A stretch of 64,000 nt of DNA from Casuarius casuarius (lineage: Eukaryota; Chordata; Aves; Casuariiformes; Casuariidae). How positions within the stretch are numbered: position 1 is the stretch's first letter; every line of letters starts with the position of its first letter. A program made the position numbers and the translations under genes. The stretch spans positions 409 through 64,408 of the forward strand of contig PTFA01000271.1 of assembly GCA_003342895.1 (NCBI GenBank), in the 5' to 3' direction. Below are positions 47,081-59,470 of the stretch, piece by piece. The notes under the pieces were generated by a model. The model was not told the DNA's origin and ran no database searches. It saw nothing but the letters and a program-made list of their open reading frames with translations.

Positions 47081-50000
47081 AGCATTATTTAAGAACTGAT
47101 TACATTTTTAAAACTGTGTGTTGGTCTTGTGCTAGGCCTCTGTGTATGGGTGAACACCATCCTTTGAGATTTGGTTATGGACCAGGATTTCATGCTCTGA
47201 AGATGTGGCAATGGCTACAATTCAGGGAATTCCCATGCTCGACATCTTGCCCTGCTCCAGGGCACCTATCCACTTGGTTATGCCAGTACAACCATTTGTG
47301 AGGTCCTTTGCTGAGAACTGGAATAGGGAACTGATCTGCCTTTAAGAATAAAAAGACTAAAAAATGCATCTGTATATTCACTGCTGGCCCAGATATCAAA
47401 CTGTCAGACATCAGTACAACTGGGGGAGTTCACTTCAGCATGTGAGTGGGAAACAGCAGCAGGACTGTGGTGAGTGTGGGAATTAGTATTGCTAGTAAAC
47501 ATCTGATATACTGAAACACAGCCTGAAAGCAATGCTCTGAAGTCTAATCTTCCTTCCAGTTCCTCTTTCACCTTATTAAAATAGTAAGACCTCCTACCCT
47601 CTTATTATGAGCCAGCATTCTTTCCTGGGGAGAAGGTGCTTATGGGTGAGCAGGAGCAGGACTGGTGCTGAACTGATGCTCATCACCTGAGCTAGTGGAG
47701 ATGCAAATCTGGATGACCAGGGACGGCTCAGGCCAGGCCTGGGAGGGCTACAGCATAGGGGTGCTGGGGGACTCTCTGTTTCAGTGCTGCACTTAGCTGC
47801 TCTGCTTCACAAGCACTGGCCAACTTGCCTTTTCTTTCACCTCATGAAGGGCACACAGTGCAAGGGGGCAGGTGCTCTGACTCCTGTGATAAGCTAAGAT
47901 GATGACTTCTGCTTTGCTCATGTCTGCAGCAGAGGAATCAGTCAGTTGAGGTTACATGCTGACATGCATTTTGCCCCAAAGCCTCTTCAGCTAGAGCTGT
48001 GAGAACAGCTTTTGTTCTGCCACAATGGAGAAGAGAATTCTCATGTATATTTTAAACAGCATACTGAAAGCAAAGACTGATCTTCTTTGCTAAATCCTGA
48101 GAAACTCTGTTGAACTCAGTGAAACTTGCATCCCTGTGAAACCTCTCAGAGTGGTACCAGAATCAGGCCTGCAGGCACTGTGTCATGCCTGTATGGTTAA
48201 CTGCCATTAGCAAATTAGTTTCAATTTGTTCCTGTTGCAATGAGAGTCCAGCCATCATCACGAATAAGTGTATTAACACTGGTATCATCGTCCTTTCCTG
48301 TCTACTGTTCCTCTCCTGTCCTGAGTTGATTTGGACGCAAGTGACATCAGTTGCTTCTGGAGAGATTGTAGCCAGGGTAAATGGACGTGGCAGAGAAAGA
48401 AAATTGCAGGAGGACCTGACCTTGTACAGAGTGGGAGAGACACTGCCATGAATCAGCCGAGGAGAGGACGGTGCACATCTGAAGATCCAATAGAAGAAAA
48501 TGATGTGATCTTATGGCTTCACTTGTAGGAAACTATAAATTCACTTATATCCCAAAGTGAACAAAAAATTCCAGCAGACTGTTACAGAAGGATGTGTCCA
48601 TACATTTACGGTCTTCTTTCCTATGCTACTATCCCATAAACAATTACAGAATATCTGATGTCTCCTGGATATAAAGTAATTAATTAATTCTGATAACTGA
48701 GCAGGCACAAATTCTTGCATCAGCAAGGATTTGCACACAAAAAATTGCATTTTAAATTTGGAGGCCTCTTTTGACCCTGTGCTTTCACTGGAGAGTGCTA
48801 GTTACGTTGCTGACTGTGTTCCCCTCTGGGCTGATGAAACCTCAGGCAGACAGATAAACAAGTTTAAAATTTCCTTTTGTTTGTGAGGCTTACAAATATC
48901 TGCTTGAGGAGGCCACGCTGCAGTGGAATGTCCCAGCCCACGACATGGACTGGTTAGAGATGGCAGGCTAATGTAGATAGAGAAACCTGCCAGCAAGCAA
49001 GCAAGGTTTAACTTACCTCTGATATCTTCATTGTAGGGGGCTGTAGGGGGAGGACTGGTGAGAGTAACCTAAGTATTATAGATAAAGTTATAATAAATCA
49101 TACTGGTGTTATAGAGATGGACAGACAACTGATTTGGCTGTCCAGCATTTTGGCTGTAATAGCCAGTAGTCGATGTCAACTCCCCCACATGCTGCAAGGC
49201 ACACTTTCTGTTATAGCTTTCCTGCTGGAAAAGGAGTAAATATACTTGAAACAAAGCAAACAAAGAAGTCACAGTCCATTTACAATAACTGAGCAGAACT
49301 AGGAAAGGAAGAACAGAATAGCTCAAGGAGTCAGGAGCTAAATTACCTCTGGGGAGCATGAATGGATAGATGATGGGATACACAGATCAAACAGTCTGAT
49401 AGTCATTGACCACTGTACATTATATCTGAAATGTTGGTCAGCCAGTCATCTATCCATCCCCATAATGCCTCTGCATTATGGATCTGCCCATCTCTATGCC
49501 TTCCTGTGATACCCAGTGCAGCAAGTATGAATGACTTTTGCTTGGAATACTCTTGGGCAGGCCTTGCTGAAGGCATGATTTATTATAGCTTTATTCATAA
49601 CATTTTGCAACCAATTCCTGTCTTTGATTTACTCTTCCATGAATGGCTGATAGGGAGTCTTTCTCCTGCATACTCAAAGTCTTTACTTTCTTCTCCTCTA
49701 GCAGCATGTTGTTCACATGCCACAAGCTGGGAAATCAAAGAGAACTCAAGAGATGGCTGGTTCATTCAGTTTGATCTTCTGCAGAAAGGTAGGCTTTTTC
49801 TTTAAATCTTTGAGTACATTTATACTGGTTTCCTCAAGTCTCTCTTTCTGCACAAAATGAAGAAACCAGTTCTGCCCAGCTCAAGACACTGTTTGAAGTC
49901 TAGTTGTATTTGTCTATACATGAGTGGCAAATGCAAACATCTGCACTGAATTGCTGTCACACTGGGCTCACATCCACTGTCTAGCTTTACTCACCTGCTT

Positions 50001-51451
50001 CAACTACTTCGGTTCAGAGCTTCTGGATGTGGAACTCCTTTTATTTCCTGTATACCTAGGGCCTAGCTGCCTTGCATAAATCTAATACAAACCGTAAAAA
50101 ACAAACAGTACAATTTACAGCTAAGTTGCTGAGATATCTATTGCTGTTCCAGGGGATTTTTTGATGTTGGAGCTGATGTTTTAACAGAGCGTTTGTTACT
50201 CCAGCCAGAATACTGAAAAAACAAAATAGCTGCATGAAAGCATTTTTACACTAGAACAGAGACAGATGTGACCAAGCCTGAGACTGTTACTGCCATGCCG
50301 TTTTTTCAGGGTACAACCACTCGAAAAGTGCATGGTGGGATGAAGGAACATGCTGGTGAAATCTGATCACACCATATAATGCCCACATTTTGGACATGTC
50401 ATTGTGCACATCTAGTTTCATGATGGAGATAGGCAAGCTGCCTCATCATGTTTAATCAAACATATATGCACACTGGTTTAGTCACAAAAGTGCTGAGATG
50501 AAACCATGGAGGCCTTCCAAGGTCCTTTGTAAGCAGTAGCATTCCTCCTTGGCAAACAGGTTGGGAAGCAGTGCTCTAGACATCTTGCCTCATTGCTTTG
50601 CCAAGTGGAAGGAGGCAATTTCTCAGCTCTGGGACACCTTCCGAAATGTACCAGCTAATTGTGCTCTGTAGTTACATCAGAAGCTCTTCCAGGCAACCCC
50701 CCCATCCCACTTTGGGTTTCCTCTAAGCTGCTCATGATGAAACAATGCAGAATGAATGGATGCTGTAAGAAGGCCACAAGGGTCCCAAAATCTGTGAAAT
50801 TTAGGCTGTTGAATGGTCTGGGGTGCTGAACTGAATCAAGATTGTAATCTTGGCATACATCTCTAGGAGCTAGCAGCTATGACTGACACATTGTATTATT
50901 TGTTATTTCTCAGGCAACAGCTCCCAGGCTCCAGTGTGCATTCTCCTGTGCCGGAGAGTTTTGTGATGTCCTGTATCCATTTATTTGTGTTTATTTTGTG
51001 TCATCCAATTGGTGTGCAGGACACAGCAGAGTGGGCCTGTTTCTCATTCCTTTCTGCTACTCTGACCGTGTATGCCAAGACAAGTCTTTGGAAATACCTC
51101 TTGCACAGTCACTGCCACTCCAGCCCTACACCCTATCTGCAACATAAACAACTGCCCTCGCTTCTCAGCTCTAGAGCAGAGCACAGCAGGGGAAAAGGCC
51201 ATGGGTATTATTAAACACCTCTCTCCTTCCCCACAATTGGGCATGAATGCAGGCTAAAGCAACAGAAAATCAGGCTGTGTGAGGGACAAAATCACTCTAG
51301 AGAAGAGTCATGTACAACTACATGCAGGCAAGGTACATGGACAAGACATCGGGCTTGGTGTCTTGTATGAATGGGATAGGTAATTTCCTTCTTAGTGTTG
51401 CAGCTTCTCTGTACCCTTACTTCTAACACTCTCTGCTGTCCTGACTCTTCC

Positions 51452-51452
<1 letters not shown>
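47081..51452. other. Intergenic, no gene recognised
   Basis: No gene is supported. Two stretches, 49,080-49,383 and 49,431-49,610, share short words in opposite orientation (ATGATTTATTATA, CATCTATCCAT, CCATCTCTAT), possibly a decayed inverted repeat. Confidence 0.45.

Positions 51453-51497
<45 letters not shown>
51453..51497 (+). repeat. (TG)n microsatellite
   Basis: More than 22 uninterrupted TG units. A Z-DNA-prone and length-variable sequence. Confidence 0.98.
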
Positions 51498-51501
<4 letters not shown>

Positions 51502-52904
51502 ATATATACTTTACTATGTGTAGCTGCTGCTTTCCAGGTTATTGCTTTGTTTCACTGGTTGGCACAGTGATCCCTTTCCCTCTGAACCACATCAGAAGAG
51601 GAAACAGGTTCCCCTCAGTTACCTCTGTTCTCCTCCTGATTTTCTTGCCTCCTTTCACGGGAGCTATTGGGATTAATAGGAACCTCAGACACTTGTCAGA
51701 GGAGTCAGGGTGTGTTTGAGAGGGAGGTACAGCCCTTGCTTCTCAGCAATGTCTGTTGGGGCTGGAGGTGACTTGAGTTGCCACTGAAAAAGGACAGACA
51801 CAGGCCAACCCACTGCAGACCTGCACAGGGTCTGTGCTGGGCAGCGAAAGGCTTTCCCATGCTAAGCGCAGTGTCTTCTGCTGAGAACCTCATCTGACCA
51901 GGGATTCATTTATGTTCCGGTGCCAGGCAGTAATGCGAAAAACACAATTAAAAGGAACGCTTCCCTGAGATATGTTGTGCGAGCAGACCCGGAGAGGACA
52001 GCACTATAATTTCTTTGGTGTTATTGTGACATATTGCCCATAAGGAATAACACATATCAGCTGCAAATTGATTGTGATACACACACTGAAAGTTAAGTAG
52101 AATGAATGGGGAAAGACCAGAGACAGAGCAGGCTGCTCTCCAGATATTATTCTGAAAATGAAAGTGACTGGATGGAAGATATACATCACAAAAATAATCT
52201 ATTATACTCAGTGTACTAGAGCAGAACTTCCACCCTTTTAAATTCTCATTAAAATGCAGCCATCTTTGTTTCAAAGGATTAATATGTTGGCTCTAAGGAG
52301 AGAGGAAAAATGTGATCACAGAATTAAATATTGTTAATTGAAAATAACCCTAGGCACTTACACAGTGCTTTTCAGCTCAGAATCTCAAAACTAGGATTTG
52401 GGATGAAATTCATTCATGTAAAGGGGCTGGAGAAAAACATTTTGCTGATAGCAAAAATCTCACCGAAAATGCTGTGGGAGCTCTTGGATGCCTGCGCTGT
52501 GCATTTAGGCAAACATTGTCTTTGAGAAGAAGGCTTTTGAAAATGTGGGATGATCTCATCACCACATAGGAACAAAATACCTTTCTGTAAAAATGTCAGG
52601 AGATGATTTTTGATGGTTTAGATACAGCTGAATGAATATTTGCACAGTTAGCTAAAACAAGTCCCCTGGAAACTGGAAAAAAATATCTGCTGGTGCGGTC
52701 TGACTTCTGTCACTCAGAACATGGGAAAATATTCATTGGGAAATGAGAACTTTGTAACCATGTGCAAACTCCTAATCAAAATGAATGTAGAGAAGAGGTT
52801 ACCAGTGGTGGTTTTTGACCACAATGGACTTTATGATGTCCTCAATCCTCCTTTTTAGCAGGGGGGCTTCAGCAAGGTTCCCAAAAAGGCTTCAACAAGA
52901 GCTC
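51498..52904. other. Intergenic, no gene recognised
   Basis: No supported exon. Near 52,350, CACTTACACAGTGCTTTTCA resembles the head of an old L3-type repeat whose later part appears at 52.9-53.1 kb. Confidence 0.45.
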
Positions 52905-53090
52905 AAAGGTGGGCACACTCTTAAGGACTTTGCTGAGTTAATACCAAGAGCACTCAACCTACCTACACAGCAAATAATACCTTCACTTGGCAGGTGGGGA
53001 AATTGAGGCACACACAGTGTGGTGGCTTACCTAAAGTCACAAAACAATGATGTGGGCTGGAATAAAATGGAAAATCCTTAAGTCATGTCC
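52905..53090 (-). mobile_element. Ancient MIR/L3-like fragment
   Basis: The plus strand reads GGTGGGGAAATTGAGGCACA, then GGTGGCTTACCTAAAGTCAC, then GATGTGGGCTGGAAT. This is the reverse complement of the conserved MIR core, with the usual 'gaggaaactgaggcacagag' and 'gcccaaggtcac' blocks. Confidence 0.65.
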
Positions 53091-55941
53091 TTTCCCCTAC
53101 CTATCCACCCTGCCGATGCCAAATGTAGAAGGAGCACCTTTCATGAGTTATAGTAATTTCATAAGCATCAAGAAAAAGCCTTTAAAATTAATAAAAGTAG
53201 AAACAGCTACACTCAGAGAGTGCTCTGTTCTTTCTTGGTCTCTGGAGTATTACGCTGGCATTCTGTAGTGGTGCCGTGAGGATTTACAGTTTACTTGGTT
53301 GTACAGTACTGCCACTGATGTGTTGTAGTGAAGATTTAGCTTTGTAAGCCATTTGTTTCTGAACTCATTGCGACCTACTTACTCTAAGTTTGTTGCTAAG
53401 TGGCTGGTATTTAAAATGGCTGGGACAGTGATGTAATCAGAGTCATGCTTTGGTCTTTGGAAGCAAAATAGGTTATCAGTATCGGTGCTAGGCCAGGAAA
53501 TTTTGCAATGCATCACCAGAGGAAATAAATCACTCTGGAATGAAGACAAAGAGGGCATCATGAGCTGGGAGGAAGGATCTGCTTGAAGTGGAGAGAGCAG
53601 AAGGATGTTTTTCATGTTGCTAATTGATGCAGTAATTCCAGCAGGAAGTCTTGTCACTGACGAGTGTACCCAACACCTCCACAAGTCCCCTGGGGAACAG
53701 AGGTGATGAGCATCTCTGATAGCCCATTATCCTCAGGTTTCAGTTCTTCACTAAGGCAAAGGATGGCTTCTCACAGCCCTCCTAGCCACTAATGACCTCG
53801 TTATCATCAGCTGGGGTCTGCCATCACACAGCTCCTGGAAACAGGAATAGCTTCCTTCCATGCTGCATCTGGGAGGCAGATAATGAGACAGGGAAAAATA
53901 CAGACTCAGGGAGCAGAGAAGATGACTAAATCTGAAATATGTTCTGTTCCCAGCTTTGTCTGTGGCTTCCCCAAGGAAGAGCTATAAGCCGTATGCAAAG
54001 AGGCCAGTGATGCTAAAACACTTGGTTCTTAGAGACCTGGGGATGAGAAATGCCACACAAAAGCAGCTATTATTGTTTGATTCCACGTTAGCTTGAAGGA
54101 CTGGCAGAGGAGAAGGGTGGCATGGAGAAGGCTGAAGGAAAAAGCATTGCGATGGGCAGATAGTATTAGCTGGAGCAGGCTCATTGTAGAACTGGACAAA
54201 TCCCTCATACCGGAGACCCAGGGAAGTCAATGAAAAATCTCATGTTGTTGTCAGCAAGGTCAGGATTTCACAGGGTTCTCACCTCGGGCTTTATGCAGCC
54301 CAAAATGTAGGTCACAGCCTCACATGGGGAGCTCCAACAAAGCATGGCACGGGAGTGATTTTTGCCTTTAAGTTCTTTAAGATGTCACCCTGGCTTTTAT
54401 GAAAAAAACCTCCTTTCCCTCCCATGTGTGACCTCCTCCCAAGGCTCTGCAGTGAGTTCCCTGCAGCAAATGTGGAGACAAAGGACAGAGAAATATTTGG
54501 GCTCCTCAGGAGCTGAGCGTATGCTAGATGTGCTAGACAGCACGCTAGAGACATTGCATCTGCTTCCTGGACAAGACATAGGTAGGTACTGAGCAGAGTT
54601 GATCCTCAGAAAGCTGTCTGAGTGCATGATGGGGAAAAACACGTGTTTCAGTTAGCACTTGGCAGGGGCCCAGAGATGCCAACATCTTCAAAGCTCACTG
54701 CAACACTGAGCCTGCATGTGTTAATAGAGTGGGACCTACTGCTGTGTGCAATGCCTCCATGAAGTGTACGGCCCCCAACAGCCCAGAAGGAAGAAGTGGA
54801 AAAATCACTGAGATTGCTTGGCACTAGCAGAAGGTGGAATTTGATGTCCTGCTCTAAAACTCAGAAACAGTAGGCTTAATCATACGCCCTCACTGCCTCC
54901 TGAAATGAAGTAAAATTCCCACGGAACTGAAAGGAATTTTTTCTGAATAAACTGCTAGAATTTGGCTTTACTTTGCTTAAGTAACCAAGGAGAATTTAAA
55001 CTGATCATTTATTTTCCCATGGAAAAATCCCATGAACTGTAATAGAGGAGACCCTGAAAGGCTTTTATCTCAATTACTGTAGAAAATTACAGAGAATTAG
55101 ATCCTTTCTAACAGTTTTCTGAATCATCCTTTGGGATTTGATAGAAGGAATATAATTCACCATTGAATTCTATAGACTAGTGGAAAAACAATGCCTATAG
55201 AAAAGTGTTCACTATCAATTAATGTCTATAGGGCTTTCCTATAAAAGGTTTTGAAAAGCCTTTTATTTACAAATACTTCCAGGGGGTTCTATTATGCCGT
55301 ACACCTCTATTTATACTGGTCACTCATTAGAGTAAGGAAAGGAAAAACAGATGGCAGGGACCAGTGATCTGGTCTCCGGGAGAAAGGACAATGTGAAATC
55401 ACAGAAGACCATCCCCATAACCCCATGAAAATGCATCACATAGCAAAAATGCAGAAAAAAAATCTAAGGTCTTGATCCTGCATGGAGTACCTGCTGGCAG
55501 ACCCTTGTTCCCACCCAAACCCTGCAGCTCTGAGAGGTGCAAAGAGCTCCGCTTTGGATTACAACTTGAGGGACTGACACTGTAAGTTTGTGACCAAATT
55601 TGATCATATCCTGGAAGCTTGCATGGAGGAAGAAACCCTGACTGCATGTGTCTTCCCACATCTGCAGCAAAGAGTGGCTTAGATTCAGAGAGGAGCCTGA
55701 ACAGCAGTTCAGTCTGAACCCCCAACTCTTTTCTATTACTGGCAAGGTGTATTATAAATATCAGGAATCAGATGGCACATCTGATGCACAGATCTCACAG
55801 CACTACTCTAGAGAAGGTGAGATAGCCTGGTGAGTCTCCCAGGGCAGTGCGAGGGGCAGAAGCTGGCACTCCTTGCCTCTAGACTACCTGCCCCCATACA
55901 GTCACTGTCTGGCTGCAACAGCCCTGCACAACCTTCAGGGG
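53091..55941. other. Intergenic; self-complementary AT-rich segment near 55.0-55.35 kb
   Basis: No gene was recognised. Between about 55,000 and 55,350 the motif CTATAG recurs at least four times in both contexts. A short hairpin ATAAAAGG...CCTTTTAT is formed near 55,241-55,266. This hints at an old DNA-transposon remnant but is not diagnostic. Confidence 0.4.
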
Positions 55942-55975
55942 TTTTGTTTGTTTGTTTGTTTGTTTTTTCTTTTTT
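55942..55975 (+). repeat. (TTTG)n microsatellite with T-rich end
   Basis: Five GTTT units running into a T/C-rich tail. Confidence 0.93.
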
Positions 55976-56225
55976 CTTTCAGGCATGTGCAAGGCCAAAC
56001 TCTTTCCTGAGCTCCAAGTGTTTATCAGTACAGCAGTAATTTTTCAATTTCTTACTCACTTCCTTTAGCAGGGCAGCCTGGTCTCTTGACTGCAGCAACA
56101 GACCCCTCCTAAGCAGACTGTGCTGCATGCTGTCTGTTTCTTTCTCTTTTAGTACTGGTCACACTAACAGAATTGGACTCCCCAGAGTTAGTCCTCCAGT
56201 TACTACCATGTAACTGCAAGGAGAT

Positions 56226-56700
56226 TTAGGTCTTAGCTGTGCAGTCTTTTGCTACAAATTCAGTGTTACAGTTAAGAACAAGGTTATGTCTAATGATGGC
56301 AACTGGAAGCTGCTTAAGACTATCTAGCTGCTGGTGTAAATCCTTGTATTCCCTCCAGACTCTGGGCAGTGTTTCCCATAGCCCTTGCTTTTCCTGCTCA
56401 TTGAGGCACTCGTAGCACTCAAGCCTCCAGATCAAATCCTATTGTTCCAGTTAAAGACACTGGTGCTGCAGGGGATGGGGCTTCTGATGAGGAGATGGCT
56501 GACAATGTCTTTTCTTCAGCAAAGGAAGTGACAGTGACAGGAGCGCTGTACCCAGATCTGAACCCTGGAGCAAAGCTATCTCCAGCAGTCTCTGCCCTGC
56601 TTAAGCTACCTGTTTTTTCTGAGGGATTCTTGCATTCAGAGCATGGTAGGGTGCTGCTGTACACTTGGTGTATTTAGGGGTGATGCTGAGCTCCTCTTTC
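56226..56700 (-). pseudogene. Possible decayed coding segment (unidentified)
   Basis: On the minus strand, three open pieces in different frames follow one another. They run ENWKEELSITPKYTKC... (about 56,695-56,610), SLSRAETAGDSFAPGF... (to 56,419) and CYECLNEQEKQGLWETL... (to 56,229). The last piece has a charged, helix-like character (REYKDLHQQLDSLKQL). Such frame switching would fit a processed pseudogene, but I recognise no parent protein and chance is possible. Confidence 0.25.
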
Positions 56701-59337
56701 CAGTTCTCTGATGAATAGGATTAGAGCAAGGGCTACATAACATCTGCTTTGGGACTTTCCATTCTTGATGGGAATTTCTGTCACCTTTTCTGCTTACGCT
56801 AACTGATTTTGCTCTGTTATTATAAATACAATCCCTGAAGAAAAGACCTTGCTAATTCTAATTGTATGCTTTTCAGCAGATTTGTTATTCCACCACCTGA
56901 TGGGGGACACACTGAACAGTGCTTGATGCTAGTGCTCTGCCAGAGTTCCTCTGAGTTTAAGCAGTGCAGCTAAGGCTGCCACATGCAAGAGTTTGCAGAG
57001 CTGAGAACAACAGAAGTCATAGGAAGTGTCCAGACATCCCTCCTCACCTATCTCTTGCAAGTTCACAGCAGGGGACATGCAAGAAAGATGACAGCAGGAG
57101 CAGCAGGATTTGCCTGTGTCTGCAAAAGAGTTGGGGAGGAAAGGGGGAAACATAGTGACTTAATGTAATTTTCTTCCCAGGTGATGACAAAATGCCAAGC
57201 TTGCAGAACAGAAGCCACAGAGGGATTCTAGCACTAAAGGATATTATGGCCTTTCTGAGGAAAATTAATTTAGGAAAATGTTACAAAGGTGCTTCTGTGG
57301 CAGGTATCTCAGCATTGCCTGCCCATGTATTGAAAGCCCACATGACAAAAGGTATTTGATAATCTCAGACTAAAGTGCTTTTCATTTCCAAGGGACACTT
57401 ACAGATTTCAGGTATTTGTAGGCCAACTGCCAGCACAAAACACTTAACCGAATAGTAAACACAGATCATTCCAGCCAACAGAAAACAGCATGCCCAATAC
57501 TGGAAATAGAAAATAAATTACTTTACTTATTTGATTTATAAGTTGAATTACAGCTAGAAAAATCCATTCATACATCTTGCAGTTTTGGCCAAGTCCCACC
57601 TCACTAATGTCCTTAGTTGTGAAAAGCATTATTTTGCCTTTATTTTTTTTCATTTTTTCTTTTTTCTTTTCAGTTGCAATTGTCTATTTTGGCAGATATA
57701 TTGTCTGTTGTTCAGGACACAAACTCCTGCCCCTTATGGTAGACAACTGTTTTATTTGACAGGTTTGCAGTCTGTCACAGATATTGCAGGAGGTTTTTTT
57801 CATTATAATTATATTTAATTAATCAATAATTAAATTGTTGCTGCCATTTCAAGTCTTCCCTTCCTCAGATACAAACCTGTCTACCACCCAGAGCTGTGCT
57901 GAATGCTGCTGCCCTGTAACACAAAACACAAGCTCTTAAAAATATGTCTGCAGTGACCAGAGGATGTCCCTTGTGCCATCAGGTGCTCAAAGGTTATTAG
58001 TGAAGTAGGGCACTTAAATACACTACAGAGCTCAGGCCTCCTAGATTTCATTTTGTGTTAATGTATTTTTATAGAAAGACACTTGGAAAGCTCTTAGATC
58101 TTCATGCTAATGAAAGGGAAACTGATAAAGAAACCAGTGACTTGACAATCAGTTACAGGTTAGGTATTTTAACAGGAGGCACAATGTGGGGAAAGGCTGA
58201 AGGAAGGTACTTTTGGCTTCAGACATGGGGCCAAAACTGTGTTTTCTCTTTGTGTGGATGCTGTTACCAGGAATTGTAGCATTTCCTGCAAACCTCCTTC
58301 TTTCCACTGCTTTATGACAAGTTGTAAGAACTGTATTCTCCAGGGATGCAGGAAAGACTCTAGGGGCTGGAGCTTCTTTGTTTTCGCACTTGAAAAAATA
58401 TCTATCTTTTACAGTTACAACCACTACCCAAAGGTCTGGAGAACTGAGTCACCAGTGAACCCGACGTGGGATTTTAAATAACAAATAATGCTGGGATTGC
58501 TATTCTATGAATCTCTAAAGAAGCAGCAGGTATGTCTAAATCACAAGGACAGTTGCTATTTGCAACAGTCCGAGTAAAGTGTGTCATGTAGAAATCTGCT
58601 TGACGGCTGCAGAATAGGATGTGGTAGTTAAATTGCTTCTGGTAGCCTCCTTGAGAGCAGAGGGCTGGTGCAGAAGAAATGATATAATTTGTTCTTTTCT
58701 CCCTGGACCTATCCATCACTACAGGTACAGACTCTCGGGTAACTTTTCTAAGTTCCTGGGTAGGGAGAGAGGAGCCGGGTGAAGTCTGATTATACAGTGA
58801 AATGAAGTAGAAGTACTAAGGACCAGTTTCTTCATTATGTTTATATCTGGTTTCCAGTACAACAAGGCCCTGATTCTCATTTGTGGCTTTTTATGTTACT
58901 GTAATACAAGTAATTAAGTGCAAGTGAACAACAGTGATGAATGCAATCAAGACACAAATAATGCACAGACATAATGTATAAGGGAATGTATCTTGCTGAT
59001 CATATTTGTCAATCTGCCTCACCAGAGTATTTATTATATATGGGACCAAACCCAAACACCAAATCTGTATCCTTTCCATGTAGGGGGAAGTCACATTCTG
59101 GTTATATCCCTGTGTCACAGCATTAGCTCCAATGCAACACTGCAACTCCCAACACTGCTCAGATCAGAATCCAAACTTTGCTACTTGAGATCATCTCAAC
59201 ATATAAATAAAACTAAAGACAGAAAATTGACATAAACCAGGGAAATGAGTAGCAGAAATATTTCCAAACATTGTTCACAGCGGCCCTGAGCCAACCCACT
59301 TACAGTCTATGAAGTTTTTCAGATCAGCTTCAAAGGT
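56701..59337. other. Intergenic, no gene recognised
   Basis: Scanned on both strands. Only short ORFs without domain-like content. Confidence 0.5.
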
Positions 59338-59470
59338 GCCTGGGTAGGATCTAATTACACTTCACAACAGTGAGATAGACACATCGCCAGTATATTTTCA
59401 CAAAAAAGGACACTGAGGCAAGGAAAGTAAATGAACTGGCAGGGGACTTACAATGATTAGCCAATGAAGT
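59338..59470 (-). mobile_element. Ancient MIR/L3-like fragment
   Basis: The plus strand reads GGACACTGAGGCAAGGAAAG followed by AACTGGCAGGGGACTTACAA. This is the reverse complement of the MIR core block, diverged. Confidence 0.5.
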
